Part shown: positions 13,762 through 18,835 of the stretch, piece by piece
Layout: every line of letters begins with the position of its first letter
How positions within the stretch are numbered: position 1 is the stretch's first letter
Source of the DNA: DTLA01 sp034436295
GTDB lineage: Bacteria; Chloroflexota; Anaerolineae; DTLA01
Reading direction: 5' to 3'
NCBI GenBank assembly: GCA_034436295.1
Contig: DAOTVT010000266.1
Location: 1 to 18,835, forward strand
Length of the DNA stretch: 18,835 nt
The notes under the pieces: generated by a model
What the model saw: the letters and a program-made list of their open reading frames with translations, nothing else
Database searches by the model: none
Told to the model about the DNA's origin: nothing
Translations under genes and position numbers: made by a program

Positions 13762-13846
13762 CGGAGAGGGTGGGATTCGAACCCACGGAGGATTGCTCCT
13801 CACGCGATTTCCAATCGCGCCGATTCGTCCACTCTCGCACCTCTCC
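13762..13846 (-). tRNA. tRNA-Ser (anticodon GGA)
   Basis: On the minus strand an 85-nt cloverleaf: acceptor GGAGAGG/CCTCTCC with a G discriminator, anticodon stem CGCGA/TCGCG with loop TTGGAAA giving anticodon GGA, a long class II variable arm (GAGGA...TCCTC), and the T-loop GGTTCGAATC. CCA is not encoded (GCC TTT follows). It lies just upstream of SRP RNA on the same strand and has its own strong promoter. Confidence 0.96.
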
Positions 13847-13862
13847 GCGCACGAGCGAGGAC

Positions 13863-13891
13863 ATTATACCCGCGCGGGGTGGAATTGGCAA
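13863..13891 (-). promoter_or_regulatory. Promoter of tRNA-Ser
   Basis: On the minus strand TTGCCA (13886-13891), a 17-bp spacer and TATAAT (13863-13868), about 17 nt before the mature tRNA 5' end. Confidence 0.8.
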
Positions 13892-13923
13892 CTCGGCAGC
13901 GCGGAAGACTCGGTTCCAAAGGA

Positions 13924-14470
13924 GCGTAGGGCAGGTTTCCATACCTGCCGGGCAGGTTTCCGAGCCTGCCACTTGCCTTCGGCGGCTATGGAAGGCCGCC
14001 CTACGTGTCTTGGCACTTCCGAAAGTGCGTCGCACCTCGGCCGCCGACACGAGACGGAGAGCGTAGGGCAGGTTTCCATACCTGCCGGGCAGGTTTCCGA
14101 GCCTGCCTCTTGCCTTTGGCGGCTATGGAAAGCCGCCCTACGTGTCTTGGCACTTCCGAAAGTGCGTCGCACCTCGGCCGCCGACACGGGACGGAGAGCG
14201 TAGGGCAGGTTTCCATACCTGCCGGGCAGGTTTCCGAGCCTGCCTGTTGCCTTTGGCGGCTATGGAAAGCCGCCCTACGTGTCTTGGCATTGCGCCACCA
14301 GCCCAACAGGCAGGTTTCCAAGCGTGCCTCTTGCCTTTGGCGGCTATGGAAAGCCGCCCTACGTATCTTGGCACTGCGCCGCCCATCCAACAGGCAGGTT
14401 TCCAAGCGTGCCTGTTGCCTTTGGCGGCTATGGAAAGCCGCCCTACGTGTCTTGGCACTGCGCCAACACG
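13924..14470. repeat. Tandem array of palindromic repeats (137-bp units then 84-bp units)
   Basis: Two full 137-bp units (13924-14060, 14061-14197) and a third cut after 92 bp (14198-14289) are followed by two 84-bp units (14291-14374, 14375-14458) and the first bases of another. Long units hold these hairpins: GGCAGG/CCTGCC around TTTCCATA and again around TTTCCGAG, GGCGGCT/AGCCGCC, and CACTTCCGAAAGTG. Short units lose the first and last modules and keep the middle ones, with GGCAGG-TTTCCAAG-CGTGCC as a variant. The two short units differ at about six of 84 positions. Core modules also occur at 84-140 and 251-307. No coding signal is credible: open frames on both strands simply translate the repeats. 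Confidence 0.9.
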
Positions 14471-14500
14471 AGGCGGAGCCGAATCGCGGGGCGGCTCACA

Positions 14501-14529
14501 TTGACGCGGCGGGGCGCTCGTGATAAAAT
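14501..14529 (+). promoter_or_regulatory. Promoter of the GT2/phosphotransferase operon
   Basis: TTGACG (14501-14506), a 17-bp spacer and TAAAAT (14524-14529), lying between the end of the repeat array and the GT2 start at 14563. The transcript should start near 14536, giving a short leader. Confidence 0.75.
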
Positions 14530-14562
14530 CACGCCGCAGCCAACAGCCGGATAGGAACCGTG

Positions 14563-15456
14563 ATGGACCTGTCTGTTGTGATCGTCAACTACAATACGAA
14601 GGCGCTCCTGCGCGACTGCCTGCGCTCCGTCCTGGGGAGCCGCGGGCTGGACGCTTTTGCCGTGATCGTCGTGGACAACGCCTCCACCGACGGCAGCGCC
14701 GACATGGTGCGCCAGGAGTTCCCGCAGGTGCATCTCATCGCCAGCCCCGTCAACGGCGGGTACTCGTATGCCAACAACCTGGGCCTGCGGGCGGCCCCGC
14801 CCTCGCGCTACTACCTGCTGCTGAACCCCGATACGGTGGTGCCGCCGTCGGCCCTGGCCGACATGGTGGCCTACATGGACTCCAGGCCCGACGCGGGGGT
14901 GGCGGGGCCGCGCCTGGTGCTGGCCGACGGGAGCCTGGACCTGGCCTGTCGCCGCGGCTTCCCCACGCCCGCCGTGTCCCTGTACCGACTGAGCGGGCTT
15001 AGCCGCCTGTTCCCCAAGAGCAGGCGCTTCGGGCGCTACAATATGACGTTCCTGGACCCCGATGACGAGGCCGAGGTGGACTCGGTGGTCGGGGCGTTCA
15101 TGATGGTGCGGGCGGAGGCCATGGAGCAGGCGGGGCTGTTGGACGAGACGTTCTTCATGTACGGCGAGGACCTGGATTGGGCCTATCGCATTCGGCAGAA
15201 GGGGTGGAAGGTGTACTACAACCCCGCCGTAACCGTGCTTCACTACAAGCGGGCGGCCAGCCGCCACAGCCGCCGCGCCCAGTTTGAGTTCCAGCGCGCC
15301 ATGTACATCTTCTACCGCAAGCACTATGCGGCCAGCACCAACCGCGTGCTCCACTTCCTCATCCTGTGCGGGCTTGTGCTGCGGGGCGGGCTTCCCATGC
15401 TGCGGGAGATTCTGGGCAGGCCCCAGGCCGCGACAACCAAGGAGACGCCCGCATGA
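14563..15456 (+). CDS. GT2 family glycosyltransferase (rhamnosyltransferase-like)
   Basis: This 297-residue GT-A-fold enzyme has the N-terminal SVVIVNYNTKALL (4-16), the nucleotide-binding VVDNASTDGS (36-45), NGGYSYANNLGL (64-75), the DxD-equivalent LNPDT (87-91), and the acceptor-side GEDLDWAYRIRQKGWKV (201-217). This pattern matches GT2 enzymes such as WbbL-like rhamnosyltransferases that extend lipid-linked surface glycans in the cytoplasm. A weakly hydrophobic stretch at ~262-278 may bring it to the membrane. The ATG at 14563 has AGGA 6 nt upstream; a GTG at 14560 is too close to it. Its TGA overlaps the ATG of the phosphotransferase gene (ATGA), indicating coupled translation. The donor sugar is not determinable here. 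Confidence 0.93.
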   Translation: MDLSVVIVNYNTKALLRDCLRSVLGSRGLDAFAVIVVDNASTDGSADMVRQEFPQVHLIASPVNGGYSYANNLGLRAAPPSRYYLLLNPDTVVPPSALADMVAYMDSRPDAGVAGPRLVLADGSLDLACRRGFPTPAVSLYRLSGLSRLFPKSRRFGRYNMTFLDPDDEAEVDSVVGAFMMVRAEAMEQAGLLDETFFMYGEDLDWAYRIRQKGWKVYYNPAVTVLHYKRAASRHSRRAQFEFQRAMYIFYRKHYAASTNRVLHFLILCGLVLRGGLPMLREILGRPQAATTKETPA

Positions 15457-16850
15457 CAAGGCGCAGCGAGTGGCTCCTCAAGGCGCTGCTGGTCTTCCTG
15501 GACGCATCGCTGGCGGCGTTGGCGTTCTATTTGGCGTACCTGTGGCGCTTGCGCACGGAGAACCCGCCCGCCGTCAACATTCTGCCGTTCCGCGGCTACG
15601 TGGGGATGCTGTTCATCCAGGTGGGGTCGCTGCTGGTGTCGTTTCTCCTGGCGCGGCTCTACCACCTGAAACGCGGCGTTTCGCGCCTAGACGTGCTGAC
15701 GGCGCTGGTGGGGGCGGCATCCATCGGAATCCTGCTCACCAGCGCGCTTACGTCACTTCTGTACAAGAACGAACTGGACTATCCCCGCCTGATGCTGGTG
15801 TACTCGTGGGTGCTGACGATCGTCCTTGTGGGCGCGGGCAGGCTGGCCCACGACTACCTGGAGGGTCGGCTGCGCGCGCGCGGCGTGGCCGTGTACAACA
15901 CGCTCATCGTGGGCACCGGCGACGTGGGGCGGATGATCCTCAACAAGATTCGCCAGTCGCCCGCGCTGGGCTACAGGGTGGTGGGCTTTGTGGACGAATC
16001 GCCCGCGCAGGGCGATGTCATGGGCGTGCCGGTGCTGGGGGCCACCGCCGACCTGCCGCAACTGATAGACGCGCACGCCATTGACCAGGTCATCATCGCC
16101 ATGCCCGAACGCTCGCACCAGGAACTGCTGGAGATCATCGCGCTGTGCCAGAGGGGCCGCGTGGAGATCAAGGTCTTCCCCGACGTGTTCCAGATCATCG
16201 CGTCGGAGATGAGCATCGGCGACCTGAACGGCCTGCCGCTGCTGACCGTGCGGGACATCGCCCTGCGCGGGTGGAAACTGACGCTGAAGCGGGCCATGGA
16301 CATCGTCGGCAGCGCCATCGCGCTCATCCTGCTGTCGCCGTTCATGTTGCTGGTGGCGGCGCTGGTCAAACTGGAATCGCCCGGCCCGGTCTTCTACGTC
16401 CAGGAGCGGGTGGGGCTGGACGGCAAGCCGTTTCAGTTGCTCAAGTTCCGCACCATGCGCCAGGACGCCGAGGCCAACGGCCCAGGGTGGACGGTGGCCA
16501 ACGACCCCCGGCGCACGCGCCTGGGCAAGTTCCTGCGGCGCTACTCCATAGACGAGTGGCCGCAATTCATCAACGTCCTCATCGGCGAGATGAGCCTGGT
16601 GGGGCCGCGCCCCGAGCGCCCCATGTACGTGGAGCAGTTCCGCCAGGCCATCCCCCGCTACATGGAGCGCCATCGCGAGAAGGCGGGCATCACCGGCTGG
16701 GCGCAGGTCAACGGCCTCCGTGGCGATACCTCCATCGTGGAGCGCACCAAGTACGACCTGTGGTACATTGAGAACTGGTCGCTCTGGCTGGACATCAAGA
16801 TTCTCATTCGGACCGTGGTGCATTTCGCCAAAGATGAGAACGCGTACTAG
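15453..16850 (+). CDS. Polyprenyl-phosphate glycosyl-1-phosphate transferase (WbaP/WcaJ-like)
   Basis: This 465-residue membrane enzyme has N-terminal helices at ~8-30, 48-68, 80-103 and 113-130, then a Rossmann-like cytoplasmic domain (~147-265, with NTLIVGTGDVGRMIL and VVGFVDE). A re-entrant helix (~282-306) leads into the bacterial sugar-transferase catalytic domain (~277-465). Catalytic landmarks are LKFRTMRQDAE (330-340), SIDEWPQFINVL (365-376) with the Asp-Glu pair 367-368, LVGPRPERP (382-390) and GITGWAQVNG (412-421). It transfers a sugar-1-phosphate from a UDP-sugar to undecaprenyl phosphate, the first step of a repeat-unit or exopolysaccharide pathway. The ATG at 15453 overlaps the GT2 stop and has GGAG 8 nt upstream; the open frame reaches further back only into the GT2 gene. 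No Wzy or Wzx lies next to it. Confidence 0.95.
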   Translation: MTRRSEWLLKALLVFLDASLAALAFYLAYLWRLRTENPPAVNILPFRGYVGMLFIQVGSLLVSFLLARLYHLKRGVSRLDVLTALVGAASIGILLTSALTSLLYKNELDYPRLMLVYSWVLTIVLVGAGRLAHDYLEGRLRARGVAVYNTLIVGTGDVGRMILNKIRQSPALGYRVVGFVDESPAQGDVMGVPVLGATADLPQLIDAHAIDQVIIAMPERSHQELLEIIALCQRGRVEIKVFPDVFQIIASEMSIGDLNGLPLLTVRDIALRGWKLTLKRAMDIVGSAIALILLSPFMLLVAALVKLESPGPVFYVQERVGLDGKPFQLLKFRTMRQDAEANGPGWTVANDPRRTRLGKFLRRYSIDEWPQFINVLIGEMSLVGPRPERPMYVEQFRQAIPRYMERHREKAGITGWAQVNGLRGDTSIVERTKYDLWYIENWSLWLDIKILIRTVVHFAKDENAY

Positions 16851-16879
16851 GCCCTGGGGCTTCAGCGCCGCCGCGCAGT

Positions 16880-16908
16880 TTGACAAATCGGCCAAAACGC
16901 ATTAGGAT
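16880..16908 (+). promoter_or_regulatory. Promoter of tRNA-Leu
   Basis: TTGACA (16880-16885), a 17-bp spacer and TAGGAT (16903-16908), about 12 bp before the tRNA 5' end. Confidence 0.65.
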
Positions 16909-16920
16909 TATAGGCGAAGT

Positions 16921-17004
16921 GCCGAAGTGGCGGAATTGGCAGACGCGCTGCGTTCAGGGCGCAGTGGGCAATCGCCCATGTGGGTTCAAATCCCTCCTTC
17001 GGCA
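16921..17004 (+). tRNA. tRNA-Leu (anticodon CAG)
   Basis: An 84-nt class II tRNA: acceptor GCCGAAG/CTTCGGC with an A discriminator, D-arm GCGGAATTGGCAGACGC, anticodon stem CTGCG/CGCAG with loop TTCAGGG giving anticodon CAG, a long variable arm TGGGCAATCGCCCA, and the T-loop GTTCAAATC. CCA is not encoded. A TTTTT run (17007-17011) right after the gene probably ends the transcript. Confidence 0.96.
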
Positions 17005-17034
17005 CCTTTTTATTTGGCACCGAACTTGAACGGC

Positions 17035-17063
17035 TTGACAGCGGAACGCAATGGGAGTATGCT
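17035..17063 (+). promoter_or_regulatory. Promoter of the FtsB-like gene
   Basis: Consensus TTGACA (17035-17040), a 17-bp spacer and TATGCT (17058-17063). The transcript would start near 17070, 30 nt before the GTG start. Confidence 0.7.
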
Positions 17064-17099
17064 GGTCATGTGGGGGGCGCGGGCGCGGGAGGCAGAACG

Positions 17100-17486
17100 G
17101 TGAAGAACAGGCTTCTGAGTCTCCAACAGATTTTCGCGCTGTTCCTCGTGGCGTTCGGCGTGCTCACGCTGACGAACCTGGCCGCCGACGCGCGCGAACT
17201 CCACACCCTGTCTCTCCAAGTGGAGACCCTCCAGCAGAGCAAGGCGGCGCTGAAGGCCGAGATCGCCGACCTGCGCTCCCAGAAAGAAGCCCTGGCGCGC
17301 CCGCACTGGGCCGACGAAGCCGCCAGGAAGTGGCTCCACTGGACGCGGCCCAACGAAGTCCTCGTCGTTGTAACCCCATCGCAACCCAACGGCACTGCTG
17401 CGGCAACTTCCACAGGCGCGAACGACAGCAATCCGCCGTCCCACTGGCAGGAGTGGGTGGCGTATCTACAGGGCGCGAACCCCTGA
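17100..17486 (+). CDS. Septum formation initiator (FtsB/DivIC-like) protein
   Basis: A 128-residue bitopic protein: a short basic N-terminus, one membrane helix (~8-27), a coiled coil (~29-66, ELHTLSLQVETLQQSKAALK), then AARKWLHWTRPNEVLVVVTP (74-93), which matches the conserved post-coil segment of FtsB/DivIC (typically A-x-x-x-L-x-x-x-x-P-x-E-x-x). A hydrophilic Ser/Thr/Asn tail (~94-128) is not conserved in the family. FtsB/DivIC links FtsL and FtsQ/DivIB in the divisome outside the membrane. The GTG at 17100 was chosen for its GGGAGG site 7 nt upstream; an in-frame ATG at 16980 would start inside tRNA-Leu. It has its own promoter. Membership rests on architecture and one motif, so it is likely rather than certain. 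Confidence 0.8.
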   Translation: MKNRLLSLQQIFALFLVAFGVLTLTNLAADARELHTLSLQVETLQQSKAALKAEIADLRSQKEALARPHWADEAARKWLHWTRPNEVLVVVTPSQPNGTAAATSTGANDSNPPSHWQEWVAYLQGANP

Positions 17487-17575
17487 TTCGGTTGTAGGCC
17501 AGCGCGACAGGCTTGCGGTTGCCGGCCGCCGACGGGCAGGGCGGCGGGCGACGCCATCGTTGACGAGGTGGGGGC

Positions 17576-18835
17576 GTGCGGCGCCGGGGACTGGGGCTGT
17601 CCATTTCCGCCGTGCTTGCGTTGCTGCTCGTGAGCGCGCTCCAGCAGTGGCTCGCGTTCGCCCAGCCGCCGCCGGTGCTCCTGAACGAGTACCTCCCTGC
17701 GCCCCTGAACGTGGACTGGGACGGGGATGGCGTCGCGGGAAGCCTGGACGAGTGGGTGGAGTTGTTCTGCCCAGGCGACCAGCCGGTGGACCTGGGCGGC
17801 TGGATGCTGGACGACGCCGAGAACGCCGGTTCTGCCCCCTACGTCATCCCCGCGGGCACGTGGATACAGCCCGGCGGCTTCCTGGTGTTCTTCCGCAAGA
17901 CCACCGGCGTGGGCCTGGACAATGACGGCGATACGGTGCGGCTGCTGCGGCCCGACGGCACCGTCGCCGACGCGCACAGGTACTACACCACCCTGCCCGA
18001 TGCCTCCTACAGCCGCACGACGGACGGAGGCGGAGTCTGGACGCTGCAATATCCGCCGTCGCCTGGCGGGCCCAACCGGCCTGCTACCCCGACGCCCACG
18101 CCGACTATCACCGACACGCCGTCCCAGACGCCCACGCGCACGCCTCCGCCGACGCGGACGCCTACCGACACGAAAACCGCCACGCCCACGCGCACGCCTT
18201 CGCTGACAAAGACGCCCACACCGACGCGCACGCCCACTCCCACCAGGACGGCGACGCTCACGGCCACACCCACCCTCACGAAGACGCCCTATCCCACCAC
18301 GCTCCACCTGAACGAGATCATGCCCGCCCCTCGCTGGGTGGACTGGGACGGGGATGGGGTGCTCGGCAACGACGAGTACATTGAAATCTACAACTCCGCG
18401 TGGTATCCGGTTGACGTGGGCGGGTGGAAACTGGACGACCGTCGCGATGGCGGCTCCAAGGAGTACCGCATCCCGCCCTATACGTTCATCTGGGGCAGGG
18501 GCTATCTCGTCATCTACAAGAAACAGTCGGGCATCGCGCTGAACAACGATGGCGATGAGGTGCACCTCCTGCGCCCGGACAACGTCCTCGTGGAGAAGGT
18601 AACCTACGGCAAAGCGGACTACGACCGCGCATACAGCAAGCAGGCCGATGGGACGTGGACGTGGGAGTATGCGCCTTCGCCTGGCGGCCCCAATCTCGCG
18701 GTTACGTGCACGCCGACGCCCACGCGCACCCCCTCGCCGACCGCAACCGAGACCGAGACCCCGACTCCCACCGAAACCCCGACGCCGACGGACACGCCCA
18801 CCGCGCCGCCCGAAACCGAAACCCCGACGCCGACG
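17576..18835 (+). CDS. Secreted lamin-tail-domain protein with Thr-Pro linkers (3' end outside the window)
   Basis: 420 residues with no stop before the window edge. A signal peptide (1 to ~29, basic start, hydrophobic 7-25, AFA before the mature end) is followed by two lamin-tail domains. The first (~33-168) begins LLNEYLPAPLNVDWDGDG; the second (~243-374) begins LNEIMPAPRWVDWDGDG. Both end in the same W-x-x-x-Y-x-P-S-P-G-G-P-N seam. They are joined by a 73-residue Thr/Pro-rich linker (169-241), and a second such linker starts at ~375. Both domains insert a DWDGDGV acidic loop resembling an EF-hand/dockerin calcium site. Lamin-tail domains are beta folds common on extracellular proteins of environmental bacteria, often beside nucleases or repeats; no catalytic domain has appeared yet. 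The GTG at 17576 has GAGG 7 nt upstream. An ancestral domain duplication is evident. Confidence 0.87.
   Translation, partial: MRRRGLGLSISAVLALLLVSALQQWLAFAQPPPVLLNEYLPAPLNVDWDGDGVAGSLDEWVELFCPGDQPVDLGGWMLDDAENAGSAPYVIPAGTWIQPGGFLVFFRKTTGVGLDNDGDTVRLLRPDGTVADAHRYYTTLPDASYSRTTDGGGVWTLQYPPSPGGPNRPATPTPTPTITDTPSQTPTRTPPPTRTPTDTKTATPTRTPSLTKTPTPTRTPTPTRTATLTATPTLTKTPYPTTLHLNEIMPAPRWVDWDGDGVLGNDEYIEIYNSAWYPVDVGGWKLDDRRDGGSKEYRIPPYTFIWGRGYLVIYKKQSGIALNNDGDEVHLLRPDNVLVEKVTYGKADYDRAYSKQADGTWTWEYAPSPGGPNLAVTCTPTPTRTPSPTATETETPTPTETPTPTDTPTAPPETETPTPT

Noticed and set aside
13924..14470. Regularly spaced repeats suggesting a CRISPR array
   Set aside because: Whole units of 137 or 84 bp repeat with no variable spacers, the repeats are internally palindromic in several places, and no cas genes are nearby.
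14005..14523. Open frames on both strands encoding a Cys-rich repeat protein (for example RAGFHTCRAGF)
   Set aside because: They are literal translations of the palindromic DNA repeats, occur on both strands, have no ribosome site, and appear wherever the repeat occurs.
16980..17099. N-terminal extension of the FtsB-like protein from an ATG at 16980
   Set aside because: The ATG lies inside tRNA-Leu and upstream of the gene's own promoter; the GTG at 17100 has a good ribosome site.

Overview
The window looks like a chromosomal piece of a high-GC bacterium, probably a Chloroflexota (Anaerolineae-like) lineage. The evidence is indirect: secreted and membrane proteins with long Thr-Pro linkers, a sortase, a LysM lipoprotein, a large Alu-type SRP RNA, and intergenic DNA full of short palindromic repeat modules. 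No rRNA, phage, insertion sequence or CRISPR array is visible. The assignment is an inference from gene style, not from a database search.

Layout. 1-419 is gene-free and holds two copies of a palindrome-rich repeat, 167 bp apart. 420-5290 (minus) is a two-gene, translationally coupled glycosylation operon: a dolichyl-phosphate-mannose-synthase-like GT2 enzyme, then a 1375-residue membrane protein in which a YfhO-type GT-C-like transferase is fused to a Wzx/MOP-type flippase. 5291-5579 is a divergent promoter region. 5580-6879 (plus) holds an OmpR-type regulator with a degenerate receiver and an HNH endonuclease-like protein. 6936-8708 (minus) holds a two-domain protein of unknown function and long-form HPF, the latter behind a structured leader. 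8966-10928 (plus) holds a LysM lipoprotein and a sortase. 11012-13400 (minus) holds a DUF348/G5/3D cell-wall protein and rRNA dimethyltransferase KsgA. 13440-13891 (minus) holds SRP RNA and tRNA-Ser(GGA). 13924-14470 is a tandem array of palindromic repeats (137-bp units followed by 84-bp units). 14563-16850 (plus) is a translationally coupled GT2 and polyprenyl-phosphate sugar-phosphotransferase pair. 16921-17486 (plus) holds tRNA-Leu(CAG) and an FtsB/DivIC-like protein. 17576 to the window end is a lamin-tail-domain surface protein that is cut off by the window edge.

How the genes work together. Most genes concern the cell envelope. Two separate glycan modules appear: one charges a polyprenyl phosphate, flips it and transfers the sugar outside (420-5290); the other starts and extends a lipid-linked glycan (14563-16850). 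The LysM lipoprotein, sortase, 3D protein and FtsB-like protein act on or at the wall. The remaining genes serve translation or its regulation (HPF, KsgA, SRP RNA, two tRNAs).

The strongest candidate for something new is the YfhO-flippase fusion coupled to its GT2 partner. It would be a compact version of the three-part CsbB/GtcA/YfhO type of glycosylation system. Next in interest are the palindromic repeat family, the hpf leader RNA, the phospho-site-less response regulator and the unknown protein at 6936-8063.
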